The notes: generated by a model from the sequence alone, not told the origin. Shown: positions 15,558-24,972, counted from the stretch's first letter. The stretch is 64,000 nt of DNA from Regnicoccus_A sp014224355 (GCF_050920705.1 NZ_CP154799.1:1116001-1180000); one strand, 5' to 3'. A program made the numbers and translations.

Positions 15558-15827
15558 TCAGGACTCGGGCAGGGCCTTGAGCATCGCCACCAGGGTGCGG
15601 TGGGCGTCCTCGCTGTCGGTGAGCAGGTGGTCAAAGGGCACCGACAGGTTCCCGCCATCCACCTCCAGCTCCATCGCCTCGGGGTTGACGCGCAGCATCC
15701 TGGCGGCGGTGGCCTGCTGGGCCCCGCCGTAGTGGCGGGCGTAGGCCAGAACCGCTTCGCCGTGGTCCTTGTTCATGTGCCGGCAGATCCGGTCGCTGAC
15801 GGCTTCGGTGAGGGGATCGCTGGCCAT
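15558..15827 (-). CDS. DUF2470-type small protein
   Basis: 89 residues with the DUF2470 pattern: ICRHMNKDHGEAVLAYARHYGG followed by AARMLRVNPEAMELEV and VPFDHLL. The HMNxDH motif is also found as a C-terminal domain of haem- and pyridoxamine-oxidase-like flavin/haem-binding proteins; as a stand-alone gene its role is unknown. It lies 88 bases upstream of comF on the same strand. Confidence 0.85.
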   Translation of the reverse strand: MASDPLTEAVSDRICRHMNKDHGEAVLAYARHYGGAQQATAARMLRVNPEAMELEVDGGNLSVPFDHLLTDSEDAHRTLVAMLKALPES

Positions 15828-15871
15828 GGCGGCTAAGCAGAGGGAGAGGCTGATTGTGGCGGAGAAGCGGC

Positions 15872-15991
15872 TCAGGCCAGCGTGAACCGCTGCCAGAGCA
15901 GCAGGCCCAGCCGGATGGCACTGAAGCCGACATAGCCGGCCAGGATCACGAACAGGGCCATGGAGATGACGGTGCGCAGGCGTTCGTTCAT
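15872..15991 (-). CDS. Small single-pass membrane protein of unknown function
   Basis: 39 residues from the ATG at 15991 (MNERLRTVISMALFVILAG...), with one membrane helix at about 8-32 and a basic N terminus that should face the cytoplasm. The start overlaps the stop of the upstream FGGY kinase by four bases, which suggests translational coupling. No family recognised. Confidence 0.5.
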   Translation of the reverse strand: MNERLRTVISMALFVILAGYVGFSAIRLGLLLWQRFTLA

Positions 15992-17295
15992 GGTCTGGCG
16001 GGTGAGGGAGGGGCGGACCCGTCCATCTTCGGCGGTGGGCTCGTTGTCATCAGGGCGCCGAGGGCCAGCCGTGCCATGCCCAGGGCCGGCGCCAGGCCCG
16101 GTCGGTTCAGCACCGGCAGGCCGATCGCCTGCTGGCGTAACTGCCGCCACTGGGGATTGCGGGCGCCACCTCCCAGGCTGATCACCCGCTGAAGCGCTGG
16201 CGCTCCCGACGCACCCAGCCGCTTCCACCCCCGGGCTTCGATGCGGGCCAGCCCTTCCAGCAGCCCTTGCAGGAAGAGCACGTCGCTCACCGGCCTGGGC
16301 TCAAGGATCGGCAGCAGGTCCGGATCGTCGTGGGGGAAACGCTCTCCCCTGCCGGGCAACGGAAGGTAATTCAGGCCGCTTGGTCTGCTGGGGTCGATCT
16401 GACGACTGAGCCGCTCCAGTTCGGCATCGCTGAAGAAGCGGCGCAGCACCCCACCGCCGGCATTGGAGGCACCGCCTACCAGCCAACGCCCCCCCAGCCG
16501 ATGACAGCTCAGGCCCGGGGTTTCGATTGGTGCCTCCACGAATTGTTTGAGCACCAGGGTGGTGCCCAGTACCGTGATGCCTTCGCCGGCAGCGGGATCG
16601 GCTGCCAGTACGGCGGCGTTGGCATCGGTGCTGCCGGCCACCACCAGGCAGGAGCTGGGCAGCCTCAGTTCAGAGGCCACGGCGGGAGCCAGTGAACCCA
16701 GCACCTGGCCGCTGGGCACGACCTGCGGCAACGCCGCTGCCCAGGGCTGCCGGGGGAGTTTTCCCGTCCAGCTTTGCCGCCTGAGATCCCAGCCCAGCCG
16801 AAGGTTGTTGCCTTCTTCGCCCCAGCGCCAGTCCCCCAGCAACCAGCCCATCAGCCAGTCGGCCTGGTGGCGCAGAAGCAGGCCTGGGCCAGGCGTGGCC
16901 CCAGTGAGGGAAGCGAGCAAATGCAGGGCCCGGGCCAGGCTGCCGCTCACACTGGCGGCGGGGCAGCCGGGAGGCACCAGCTCTGCCAACGTCTCTGCCT
17001 GCTCGGGACAGGCATGGCCGTAGGCCAGGGCAGGGCCCAGGGGGGCACCGTCGGAGCGGCAGGCCAGCAGGGTTCCGGAGGTGCCGTCGAGGCTGATGGC
17101 GCCCAACCGCTTTCTCAGGCTGGCCGGCAACTGCTGAAGGAGGCCGGCAAGGCCCTGCCGCCAGCCAAGCGGGTCTTCGAAGCTGCTGGGATAGGCCGTG
17201 GCCCGCTCATCGAGCAGCTGCCCCTGGGGATCGATGAGCACGAGGCGGATGCCGCTGCTGCCCAGATCGACCCCTGCCGCCAGCGCGCTGGCCAC
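15988..17295 (-). CDS. FGGY-family sugar kinase (ribulokinase/xylulokinase-like)
   Basis: 435 residues. The N terminus AAGVDLGSSGIRLVLIDPQG is the phosphate-1 motif of the ASKHA fold; AISLDGTSGTLLACRSDG, the catalytic region VVAGSTDANAAVLA, and the adenosine motif VISLGGGARNPQWRQL are visible. Cyanobacterial and plant proteins of this subgroup phosphorylate D-ribulose or D-xylulose, but the substrate cannot be fixed by eye. It lies five bases downstream of metK on the same strand, so the two are likely co-transcribed. Confidence 0.9.
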   Translation of the reverse strand: MASALAAGVDLGSSGIRLVLIDPQGQLLDERATAYPSSFEDPLGWRQGLAGLLQQLPASLRKRLGAISLDGTSGTLLACRSDGAPLGPALAYGHACPEQAETLAELVPPGCPAASVSGSLARALHLLASLTGATPGPGLLLRHQADWLMGWLLGDWRWGEEGNNLRLGWDLRRQSWTGKLPRQPWAAALPQVVPSGQVLGSLAPAVASELRLPSSCLVVAGSTDANAAVLAADPAAGEGITVLGTTLVLKQFVEAPIETPGLSCHRLGGRWLVGGASNAGGGVLRRFFSDAELERLSRQIDPSRPSGLNYLPLPGRGERFPHDDPDLLPILEPRPVSDVLFLQGLLEGLARIEARGWKRLGASGAPALQRVISLGGGARNPQWRQLRQQAIGLPVLNRPGLAPALGMARLALGALMTTSPPPKMDGSAPPSPARP

Positions 17296-17300
17296 GGGGG

Positions 17301-18563
17301 TCAGGCGGCGGGCTGGCCCACGGGAACACGATCGGCCGTGGCCTGTTGCAGGCGGGCTGCGGCTTCGCTCACGTCCTCCCAGGGAAGGTTCAGGTCAGGG
17401 CGACCGAAATGGCCGTAGGAGGCCACGTCCTGGTAGAAGCGACCGCCCCGCTGTCGCGGCAGATCGCGCAGACCGAAGCTTTCGATGATCGCCCCGGGCC
17501 GCAGGTCGAAGTGTTCCTGGACCAGGGCGGTGAGGTCGTCATCGCTGATTCTGCCGGTGCCGAAACTCTGCACCAGAATGCTCACGGGCCTGGCCACACC
17601 GATCGCGTAGCTGAGCTGAACCTCCACCCGGCGGGCGAGGTTGGCGGCCACCAGGCTCTTGGCCACGTGGCGGGCTGCGTAGGCCGCGGAACGGTCGACC
17701 TTGGTCGGGTCCTTTCCGGAAAAGGCTCCACCACCATGGCGTGCCGAACCGCCGTAGGTGTCGACGATGATCTTGCGCCCTGTCAGGCCCGCATCACCCT
17801 GGGGCCCGCCCACCACGAACTTTCCGGTGGGATTGACGAGAAAACGCACGCTCCCGCGCTCGGGTTGAAGCGGCAGGTCAGCGGTGGCCGGCAGCACCAC
17901 ATGGGCCCAGAGGTCGTCGGCGATGCGCCGGCGGAGTCCATCCTCATCACTGATGCCGTCGATCTCGGCCAGGTGCTGGGTGGAGATCAGCAGGGTGTCG
18001 ATGGCCACCGGGCGCTCGTTCTCATAGACCACGCTGACCTGGGTCTTGCCGTCGGGCAGCAGGTAGGGAAGCGTGTTGTCGTGCCGCACACGGGCCAGCC
18101 TGCGGGCCAGGCGATGGGCCAGGCTGATCGGCAGGGGCATCAGCTCAGGTGTTTCGTCGCAGGCGAAGCCGAACATGATGCCCTGATCTCCAGCACCCAC
18201 CAGGTCGAGGGGATCGCCGTTGTGGTCCTCAGCCTCATTCACGCCCTGGGCGATATCAGGCGACTGCTGGTCGAGGGCGGTGAGCACCGCACAGCTGTTG
18301 GAATCAAATCCACCGGCTTTGGCCCCGCTGTAGCCGATCGTTTCGATCACGCTCCGCACCAGGGTGGTGATGTCCACGCGGGCCGTGGTGCTGACCTCAC
18401 CGGTGACGAGGCACAGGCCAGTGTTGACGACGGTTTCGCAGGCCACGCGGCTGGCGGGGTCGGCGCTCAGCAGGGCATCGAGAACGGCATCGCTGATCTG
18501 ATCACAGATCTTGTCGGGATGGCCCTCGGTGACAGATTCAGACGTGAAGACGTAGCGGCTCAT
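17301..18563 (-). CDS. metK: S-adenosylmethionine synthetase
   Basis: 420 residues. MetK joins methionine and ATP to make S-adenosylmethionine. Family blocks are FTSESVTEGHPDKICDQISDAVLD, GAGDQGIMFGFACDE, LPYLLPDGKTQVSV, and FVVGGPQGDAGLTGRKIIVDTYGG with GGGAFSGKDPTKVDRSAAY. The ATG at 18563 gives MSRYVFTSESV; four upstream codons are also open. All expected catalytic regions are intact. Confidence 0.98.
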   Translation of the reverse strand: MSRYVFTSESVTEGHPDKICDQISDAVLDALLSADPASRVACETVVNTGLCLVTGEVSTTARVDITTLVRSVIETIGYSGAKAGGFDSNSCAVLTALDQQSPDIAQGVNEAEDHNGDPLDLVGAGDQGIMFGFACDETPELMPLPISLAHRLARRLARVRHDNTLPYLLPDGKTQVSVVYENERPVAIDTLLISTQHLAEIDGISDEDGLRRRIADDLWAHVVLPATADLPLQPERGSVRFLVNPTGKFVVGGPQGDAGLTGRKIIVDTYGGSARHGGGAFSGKDPTKVDRSAAYAARHVAKSLVAANLARRVEVQLSYAIGVARPVSILVQSFGTGRISDDDLTALVQEHFDLRPGAIIESFGLRDLPRQRGGRFYQDVASYGHFGRPDLNLPWEDVSEAAARLQQATADRVPVGQPAA

Positions 18564-18620
18564 CCCGGTTTGCACCGACCTCAGGATGGCTGAGCTTATC
18601 GTCCGGTTCCTGTGCAGGTG

Positions 18621-19406
18621 TCACTGCGGGGCCCCAGCCACCTGCAGCTCGTGCCAGTGATCAATCTGGGGCAGATGATCCGGCAGCGGCGGCCGGCTGC
18701 TCCAGCCGGCGCTGTACCCCAGCGTCAGGGCCACTCCCGCCTGCTCAGCCATGTGCAGATCACTGCTGGCATCACCGATCAGGCCACAGGCGGAGGGGCT
18801 CACCCCCAACCTGGAGCAGAGCCCGTGAACGGCCTCCGGATCCGGCTTTCCGGGACGCATGTCGGCACTCCAGTGGTCCTGGAACAGGCCAGCAAGTCCG
18901 TGGCCGCTCAGGAACCGCTGGATGCCTTCGCTGTCGTCGTTGCTGATCACAGCCAGCTGCACGCCCGATCGGTGCAGGGACACCAGCAAGGGGCGCAGTC
19001 CCTGGGTGAGCGGTGCCAGGAGCCCCTCGCCTGGGCTGTTCTCCGGATGCAGCAGGGGCTTGTGATCGACGGCAGCAAAAACGGATTCACTGCGGGCGAG
19101 GGCCTCAGGCCAACCCAGGCCCACCTGACAGAAGACTGTGGCGGTGGAGATCAGATTGTGGCTGCGGCAGGCCACTGCCGTGGTCCCTCCTGGGTGGAGC
19201 TGATCACCCTCGAGGCCGTAGGCACGCTCCAGCAGGCTCTGAAACTGGAGGTGGTCTGAGGGTGGAACATGCTCCAGACAGGCCTGGATCCGGGCACGGC
19301 TGAGGGCCAGCAGGCCCGGCTCGCTGAGGCTGAGGGTGCCGTCCTTGTCGAAGAGAATCGCCTCCACTGACCCGATGGGCTGACCGCGCAGCAGCAGTTG
19401 AACCAT
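18621..19406 (-). CDS. HAD-superfamily hydrolase, phosphoglycolate-phosphatase-like
   Basis: 261 residues. The four HAD motifs are visible: FDKDGTL near residue 20, VISNDD in the middle, K in RPGKPDPEAV, and GLIGDASSDLHMAEQAG. A helical cap domain separates motifs one and two. The protein should dephosphorylate a small phospho-metabolite; phosphoglycolate is a candidate because of photorespiration, but substrate is inference. It lies between metK and rpsA on the same strand. Confidence 0.85.
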   Translation of the reverse strand: MVQLLLRGQPIGSVEAILFDKDGTLSLSEPGLLALSRARIQACLEHVPPSDHLQFQSLLERAYGLEGDQLHPGGTTAVACRSHNLISTATVFCQVGLGWPEALARSESVFAAVDHKPLLHPENSPGEGLLAPLTQGLRPLLVSLHRSGVQLAVISNDDSEGIQRFLSGHGLAGLFQDHWSADMRPGKPDPEAVHGLCSRLGVSPSACGLIGDASSDLHMAEQAGVALTLGYSAGWSSRPPLPDHLPQIDHWHELQVAGAPQ

Positions 19407-19438
19407 CGGATCGGTGCAGGCGCCCCAGGGTATGCCGC

Positions 19439-20524
19439 TCAGTCGAGGGTGACGCCCATCGGTTCGTTCTCCTCGGCCTGCTCCAGCAGCATCTGCTTGT
19501 AGCGGGCGGCCATCTCCTCGGCCTTCTCGAAGACCTTCTGGGGATCGGTGAGCATGTCGCCGGGTTCCGGTTCGAGAGCCTTGGTGGAGAGGGAGATGCG
19601 GCCCCGCTCGGCGTCGAGGTCGATGATCATCACCTTCATCTGATCGTTGACGTTGAGCACCGTGTGGGGGGTCTCGATGTGCTCGTGGCTGATCTCGGAG
19701 ATGTGCAGCAGGCCGCTGACGCCGCCGATGTCGATGAAGGCGCCATAGGGCTTGATGCCCCGCACCGTGCCGATCACGACCTCGCCCACCTCCAGGCGAT
19801 TCATCTTGCGCTCCACCAGGGCGCGGCGATGGCTCAGCACCAGGCGGTTGCGCTCCTCGTCCACTTCCAGGAACTTGAGGGGGAGGAAATCGGCGACCAG
19901 ATCTTCCTTGGGCTTGCGGGTGCTGATGTGGCTGCCTGGAATGAAGCCGCGCAGACCCTCCACCCGCACCAGGGCACCACCTCGGTTGGTGGCGAACACT
20001 TCGCTGTAGATGGTGGCGTCTTCCTTCTGCAGCTGGCGCACCCGCTCCCAGGCCCGCTGGTACTCGATCCGCCGGATCGAAAGGGTGAGCTGCCCGTCTT
20101 CGTTTTCCTCGCTGAGGATGAAGAACTCACGGATCTCACCCGGCTCCAGCACGTCGGAGAGGTTCTCGACCCGGTTGATCGACACCTCCTGCAGGGGCAT
20201 GAAGGCAGCCGTCTTGGCGCCGATGTCGATCATGGCGCCCTTGGGCTCCATGGCGAACACGGTGCCGTTCACCACGTCACCGGGCTTGAAGTTGTAGTCG
20301 TACTTGCTGAGAAGGGAGGCGAACTCCTCGAGGGTGAAGCCCGCACCGTCGGTGTCGCGGTTCGCGGCACGGCTGCTCGGGTCGTCAGCTGTGGGGACCT
20401 CTTCCGGAATGTCGAGGTTCAGCTCATCCGGGGCCTCGCTCGTCGGATCCAGATCAGCCGAGGCCTTGCTCGTCGGATCCAGTTCGGCCTCGGTGCTGCT
20501 GATCTCGGAAGGGGTCACGGTCAT
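19439..20524 (-). CDS. rpsA: 30S ribosomal protein S1
   Basis: 361 residues with three S1 RNA-binding domains: one starting near FKPGDVVNGTVFAMEPKGAMIDIG, a second with VFATNRGGALVRVEGLRGFIPGSHIS, and a third with VGEVVIGTVRGIKPYGAFIDIGGVSGLLHISE. Three domains and this length are usual for cyanobacterial and plastid S1, which is shorter than the six-domain enterobacterial form. An acidic N-terminal tail carries imperfect repeats of the type DPTSKASADLDPTSEAPDEL. Confidence 0.95.
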   Translation of the reverse strand: MTVTPSEISSTEAELDPTSKASADLDPTSEAPDELNLDIPEEVPTADDPSSRAANRDTDGAGFTLEEFASLLSKYDYNFKPGDVVNGTVFAMEPKGAMIDIGAKTAAFMPLQEVSINRVENLSDVLEPGEIREFFILSEENEDGQLTLSIRRIEYQRAWERVRQLQKEDATIYSEVFATNRGGALVRVEGLRGFIPGSHISTRKPKEDLVADFLPLKFLEVDEERNRLVLSHRRALVERKMNRLEVGEVVIGTVRGIKPYGAFIDIGGVSGLLHISEISHEHIETPHTVLNVNDQMKVMIIDLDAERGRISLSTKALEPEPGDMLTDPQKVFEKAEEMAARYKQMLLEQAEENEPMGVTLD

Positions 20525-20654
20525 GAAAGGGTTGGCGGTCTGCCCGGGGCAGAGCGAAGGGATGGACGTGCCTGCCCGCCGACAGCCGCACGCAATCCAT
20601 GATCATACAAATCTGGGTGCCACCGCCAAATCCCTGGATGGCCAGGGGGCGGCT

Positions 20655-21152
20655 TCAGCTCACGGCTGCCAGGGCACCGTCCGGGCGTTTGTGGGCCGGC
20701 CGACGGGTGAGTGATTCCAGGGTGGCCACGAAATCGCTGATTCCCTGAAACTGCCTGTACACCGAAGCGAAACGCACGTAGGCCACCTCGCTGATCTCGC
20801 TGAGCTGCTGCAGGACCAGTTCACCGATCTCCGCGCTACTCACCTCCCGGCCATGCCGCTGTTGCTGCAGCTGCAGCTCGATCTCGTCGACCACGGATTC
20901 CAGCCGTGCCGGTTCGAGTCCGGTTTTCTCACAGGCTCGCACCAGGCCGTGCAGGAGTTTGCTGCGGTTGAAGATTTCGCGGGAGCCGGTGCGTTTGACC
21001 ACCGTGATCGGAACTGTTTCCACCCGTTCATAGGTGGTGAAACGAAAGTCGCAATGGAGGCACTCACGGCGCCGACGCACGCTGCGACCGCCGTCCGCGG
21101 AGCGGGATTCCAGCACCCGACTGTCGGTGTGTTGGCAGGAGGGACATTGCAT
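20655..21152 (-). CDS. nrdR: Transcriptional repressor of ribonucleotide reductase genes
   Basis: 165 residues. The zinc ribbon MQCPSCQHTDSRVLESR ... CLHCDFRFTTYER and the ATP-cone domain (VVKRTGSREIFNRSKLLHGLVRACEK) are complete. NrdR senses ATP/dATP and represses nrd genes. The ATG at 21152 fits the family start exactly, so the open frame upstream is not used. Confidence 0.97.
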   Translation of the reverse strand: MQCPSCQHTDSRVLESRSADGGRSVRRRRECLHCDFRFTTYERVETVPITVVKRTGSREIFNRSKLLHGLVRACEKTGLEPARLESVVDEIELQLQQQRHGREVSSAEIGELVLQQLSEISEVAYVRFASVYRQFQGISDFVATLESLTRRPAHKRPDGALAAVS

Positions 21153-21328
21153 CCCTTGATGACCCACGCGGATTGGATAGAGCAAGTGTAGACAGTCGTG
21201 CCCCAATTGAGAAGTCAGACGTGATGAGTTCCGTGCTGAGGCCACCACAGCGCGATCCCTTGCTCGTCCCACTGCAACGGCGGGAGGCGGGTAGGGCCTG
21301 ACAGTTGTTGGTCAAGAGCCTGGGCATG

Positions 21329-21356
21329 AAAAAGCCCCCGCAGGGGGCGGGGGCTT
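21329..21356 (-). terminator. Intrinsic terminator after psbT
   Basis: On the minus strand, 32 bases beyond the psbT stop, GCCCCCGCCCCCTGCGGGGGC forms a hairpin followed by five T. It should end the psbB-psbT transcript before nrdR. Confidence 0.85.
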
Positions 21357-21388
21357 GGTGTGTCTTCAGCCCCGGGGGGCTCTGACTC

Positions 21389-21484
21389 TCACTTGCCGAT
21401 CTTCGGGGGATCGCGGAAGGCGATCGCAAAGAAGAGGGTGGCGATCGCCAGGGTGAGGATGAGGATGTAAGCGAAGCTCTCCAT
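21389..21484 (-). CDS. psbT: Photosystem II protein T
   Basis: 31 residues: MESFAYILILTLAIATLFF then AIAFRDPPKIGK. One membrane helix followed by the conserved FRDPPKI tail is the PsbT signature. PsbT stabilises the PSII dimer near the acceptor-side quinone. It lies 24 bases downstream of psbB, the usual cyanobacterial and plastid order, with an AGGAGA ribosome-binding site just before the ATG. Confidence 0.95.
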   Translation of the reverse strand: MESFAYILILTLAIATLFFAIAFRDPPKIGK

Positions 21485-21508
21485 GGAGAATCTCCTGAGT
21501 GGGGGCGA

Positions 21509-23068
21509 TCAGCTGAGCTTGGTGCCAGCGGGTGGGATGTAACCCTCGGGTAGACGCCGGGTGGTGCGGTCTCCAAGTTTCTGGAAGAGACCGAATTCAA
21601 CCTGCTCACCGAGGTCGGGATCGATGCCGGCGAACACATCCCGGTAGAGGGTGCGGGCGCCGTGCCAGATATGACCGAAGAAGAAAAGCAGGGCGAAGGT
21701 GGCGTGGCCGAAGGTGAACCAACCGCGGGGTGAGCTGCGGAAGGTGCCGTCGGAGTGGTAGGTCTCGCGATCGAATTCGAACGCCTCACCCAACTGGGCC
21801 TTGCGAGCCAGCTTCTTGACAGCAGAAGGCTCAGTGAAGGTCTGGCCGTTGAGAGCGCCGCCGTAGATGGTGGCCGTCACTCCGGTCTGCTCGAAGGAGT
21901 AGCGGGCTTCGGCGCGTCGGAAGGGGATGTCAGCTCTGACGATTCCCTGGTCGTCTTCGAGAACGACAGGGAAGTTCTCGAAGAAGTTGGGGAGGCGGCG
22001 CACCTGGAGGTTGCGCCCCTCACTGTCGGTGAAGCTGATGTGACCCAGCCAGCTGGTGGGCAGGCCATCGCCGTTCACCATCGGACCGACCCGGAACAGA
22101 CCTCCCTTGGCCGGGCTGTTGCCGACGTAGTCAAAGAAGGCCAGCTTCTCAGGAATGGCGCCATAGGCCTGCTCGGCCGTGGAGCCGTTCTCGAGGGCTG
22201 TCTGAACGCGGCGGTTGATTTCAGTGCGGAAGTAACCCTGATCCCACTGGTAGCGGGTGGGGCCGAACAGTTCGATCGGGGTGGCCGCCGAGCCGTACCA
22301 CATGGTGCCGGCCACGATGAAGGCCGCAAAGAAAACGGCGGCGATGGCGCTGGCCAGCACTGTTTCGATGTTGCCCATCCTCAGGGCCTTGTAGAGGCGC
22401 TCGGGAGGACGGGTGGTGATGTGGAAGATGCCGGCGATGATGCCCACGATGCCGGCGGCGATGTGGTGAGCCACGATGCCTCCAGGGTTGAAGGGGTTGA
22501 ATCCTTCAGGCCCCCAGGAGGGCTGCACTTTCTCGATGTGTCCGGTGAGGCCGTAGGGGTCGGAGACCCACATCCCCGGACCGAAGACACCTGTGAGGTG
22601 AAACGCTCCGAACCCGAAGCAGCCAAGACCGGCGAGCAACAGGTGAATGCCGAAGATCTTGGGCAGATCAAGGGCAGGTTCTCCAGTGCGTGGATCCTGC
22701 CAGATCTCGAGATCCCAGTAGGTCCAGTGCCAGATGGCGGCCAGGAAGAGCAGTCCACTGAAAATGATGTGTGCGGCGGCTACGCCTTCGAAGCTCCAGA
22801 AGCCGGGGTCGACGCCCGTTTCTCCGGTGATGCTCCAGCCGCCCCAGCTGCCGGTCACACCCAGGCGGGCCATGAACGGCATGACGAACATGCCCTGGCG
22901 CCACATGGGGTTGAGCACCGGGTCGGATGGATCAAAAATGGCGAGCTCATAGAGCGCCATGGAGCCGGCCCAGCCGGCGACCAAAGCGGTGTGCATGAGG
23001 TGCACGGCCAGCAAGCGGCCCGGGTCGTTGATCACGACCGTGTGCACCCGATACCAGGGCAATCCCAT
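21509..23068 (-). CDS. psbB: Photosystem II CP47 chlorophyll protein
   Basis: 519 residues with six membrane helices and a large lumenal loop. MGLPWYRVHTVVINDPGRLL, the chlorophyll-binding histidines in AVHLMHTALVAGW, AAHIIFSGLLFLAAIWHW and GIVAHHIAAGIVGI, and the C-terminal RGWFTFGHATFALLFFFGHIWHG are typical. CP47 is a core antenna that passes energy to the PSII reaction centre. The ATG at 23068 is the family start. Divergent from the ferredoxin gene, so the 235 bases between them should hold two promoters. Confidence 0.99.
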   Translation of the reverse strand: MGLPWYRVHTVVINDPGRLLAVHLMHTALVAGWAGSMALYELAIFDPSDPVLNPMWRQGMFVMPFMARLGVTGSWGGWSITGETGVDPGFWSFEGVAAAHIIFSGLLFLAAIWHWTYWDLEIWQDPRTGEPALDLPKIFGIHLLLAGLGCFGFGAFHLTGVFGPGMWVSDPYGLTGHIEKVQPSWGPEGFNPFNPGGIVAHHIAAGIVGIIAGIFHITTRPPERLYKALRMGNIETVLASAIAAVFFAAFIVAGTMWYGSAATPIELFGPTRYQWDQGYFRTEINRRVQTALENGSTAEQAYGAIPEKLAFFDYVGNSPAKGGLFRVGPMVNGDGLPTSWLGHISFTDSEGRNLQVRRLPNFFENFPVVLEDDQGIVRADIPFRRAEARYSFEQTGVTATIYGGALNGQTFTEPSAVKKLARKAQLGEAFEFDRETYHSDGTFRSSPRGWFTFGHATFALLFFFGHIWHGARTLYRDVFAGIDPDLGEQVEFGLFQKLGDRTTRRLPEGYIPPAGTKLS

Positions 23069-23303
23069 GGGGGTCAGGTCCGGGGTAACTAACAGCTGTT
23101 TGCCACAGCTGGACGCCATGGCAAACAGCGGACGATCAAAAGGATCGTTCCGTGTTGGGGATCGTAAGGGGTTCCCCTGGCCTGCGGGACCGTTGCGCAG
23201 GAGCTGAAACGAGCCGTGACGCGGTATCCGGCCGTTTGGAGCGGCAGCTATTTACAAAACTCAACGTCCACGCCCCAGAATGGAGGCTTCCGCGCCTGTT
23301 CCC

Positions 23304-23783
23304 ATGCCCGTGATCCGCTTCGTCCGTGAGGGCCGTGATGTGGAGTGCTACCCCGGCGAAAACCTGCGGGAGGTGGCCCTTCGAGAGGGCTTGGAGCTCT
23401 ATGGGCTCAAGGGGCAGCTCGGCAATTGCGGTGGATGCGGCCAGTGCATCACGTGCTTTGTCGACGTGGTGGCTGAGGCCTCTCCAGGCGCGTTGAGCCC
23501 CCGCACTCCCGTGGAGGAACGCAAGCTTCGCCGGCGCCCCGAGGGGTGGCGCCTGGCCTGTCAGGCCCTGGTGCAGCGTTCCCTGGTGGTCCTCACCAGG
23601 CCCCAGGCGGGTCTCTCTGATCGTGAGGCGGTGCTGGCTGCGGCACGTGAGCAACCCCTGGCTGCCGGCCCCACTGCCTGGCCCGTGTCTGCGGAGCCCG
23701 CCATGGCCGAACCCGAACCCGAAGCCGAGCAGCCAACCGCTACGGCCGATGAAGCGGCGGCGGAAGGCCCGGCTGGTGGGTGA
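23304..23783 (+). CDS. 2Fe-2S ferredoxin-like protein with acidic Pro/Ala tail
   Basis: 159 residues from the ATG at 23304 (MPVIRFVREGRDVECYPGE); an ATG at 23280 would add eight residues. The cluster motif NCGGCGQCITCFVDV with a later Cys in RLACQALVQ fits a plant-type 2Fe-2S fold within the first 95 residues. The last ~60 residues are low-complexity Glu/Pro/Ala and look disordered. The gene sits between psbB and psbM, an arrangement seen in cyanobacteria, suggesting a role around PSII, but partner and function are not evident. Confidence 0.9.
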   Translation: MPVIRFVREGRDVECYPGENLREVALREGLELYGLKGQLGNCGGCGQCITCFVDVVAEASPGALSPRTPVEERKLRRRPEGWRLACQALVQRSLVVLTRPQAGLSDREAVLAAAREQPLAAGPTAWPVSAEPAMAEPEPEAEQPTATADEAAAEGPAGG

Positions 23784-23825
23784 TACGGTCGCTTCAAGTC
23801 ATTTTCAACCCGCTCGAGAGCTCCC

Positions 23826-23933
23826 ATGGAAACCAATGATCTGGGTTTTGTGGCCAGCCTCATGTTCGTGCTGGTTCCTGCGGTGTTCCTGATCGTTCTC
23901 TATATCCAAACGAATAGCCGGCAACAAGGTTGA
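23826..23933 (+). CDS. psbM: Photosystem II protein M
   Basis: 35 residues: METNDLGFVASLMFVLVPAV then FLIVLYIQTNSRQQG. One membrane helix and the IQTxS end are the PsbM signature; the subunit lies at the PSII dimer interface. It is 42 bases downstream of the ferredoxin gene on the same strand and is too short for most gene finders. Confidence 0.95.
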   Translation: METNDLGFVASLMFVLVPAVFLIVLYIQTNSRQQG

Positions 23934-24067
23934 ATCAGGCCTGAACAGCCACTTGGCGCCCCTCCTCGGTTGCAGTAGCCCCTCGAGGGATGCATCAGCC
24001 GAGGATTTTTTGTCATTCAAGGGGGTCACGAAATCTGCGGCAGGATGCGGCCTGCTTGGGGCCAAAC

Positions 24068-24916
24068 TCAACGGCCTGCTTCGGGTTCGCGCACCAGCAG
24101 CACCGGAGCAGGAGCATGGACACGGATGTAGTCGCTCACGGAGCTGCCCAGCAGCCGGTCGATGTCCACCAGGCTCTTGGCCACCAGCGGCCTTCGATCC
24201 TGGGAGGCGATCACCAGCAGGTCGGCCTTGAGCTCTTCGGCGGTGGCGCAGACTCCGCGGCCCACATCACCGGTGCCATGCACCCCCTTGAGGTCCACGC
24301 CCAGGGATCGGGCCCGCTGCACCGCCTTCTCGATCACCATGTCGGCAGGGCTTTTGCCGCCGCGGCTGGGTTGGATGTCCTGGCGGGAGATGTGCACGCC
24401 CGTGAGGGTGCCACCGGGGATTTCACGCACCAGTTCGCAGGCGATCCTCAGGGCGTCGTCGCCCACGCCGGTGCCATCAAGGGCCACCATCACCCGGTTC
24501 ACGTGGCGCACGTAGAGGTCGTCGCGCACCAGCAGCATCGGTCGCGTCGAAAGCTGGAAGACGTACTGGCTGGAGCTGTTGGCCAGGATCGACTGCAGGC
24601 GCCCAAGCCCCCGGGATCCCATCAGGATCAGATCGGCATCGAGCTCGTCGGCCACCTTGAGCACAGTCTGCTTGGTGTCGCCCTGACGGATGATGGCGTT
24701 GACGTCGGCCGGATCGAGGCCAAGGCGCTGGATGGCATCAGCCACGATGCCAGCGGCTTTCTGCCAGTGCTCCTGAAAATCGTCACCGGCTTGCTCGGGA
24801 ACCACGTGCAGCAGGTTGAGTCGGGCCTGACGGAATGCCGGCAGGTCGCGCAGCATGCGCACCATTTCTTCGACGTGGCCTTTGCCGGAATCGGCGATCA
24901 GCAGATTGCGGAACAC
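24068..24916 (-). CDS. Universal stress protein with two UspA domains
   Basis: 282 residues in two UspA-like halves (about 1-140 and 145-282). The first half carries ADLILMGSRGLGRLQSILANSSSQYV, close to the G-x2-G-x9-G(S/T) ATP-binding pattern; the second has VMVALDGTGVGDDALRIA and ADLLVIASQDRRP with a less complete motif. The apparent start is a GTG at 24916 (MFRNLLIADSGKGHVEE). Divergent from the thioesterase gene. A stress-related or nucleotide-sensing role is likely but unspecific. Confidence 0.9.
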   Translation of the reverse strand: MFRNLLIADSGKGHVEEMVRMLRDLPAFRQARLNLLHVVPEQAGDDFQEHWQKAAGIVADAIQRLGLDPADVNAIIRQGDTKQTVLKVADELDADLILMGSRGLGRLQSILANSSSQYVFQLSTRPMLLVRDDLYVRHVNRVMVALDGTGVGDDALRIACELVREIPGGTLTGVHISRQDIQPSRGGKSPADMVIEKAVQRARSLGVDLKGVHGTGDVGRGVCATAEELKADLLVIASQDRRPLVAKSLVDIDRLLGSSVSDYIRVHAPAPVLLVREPEAGR

Positions 24917-24972
24917 GAGGCTGTCGCGAGTGTGGGGCAGCCTATGGCCTGGATCTGACTGCTCGAAGGGTG

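Noticed and set aside
17346..18593. Long open frame on the plus strand (about 415 codons)
   Set aside because: It lies opposite metK, which has full family similarity; the protein shows no recognisable domain and reflects third-position GC bias.
21755..23092. Long open frame on the plus strand opposite psbB
   Set aside because: Antisense shadow of the highly conserved CP47 gene, with low-complexity Gly/Ala/Glu composition.
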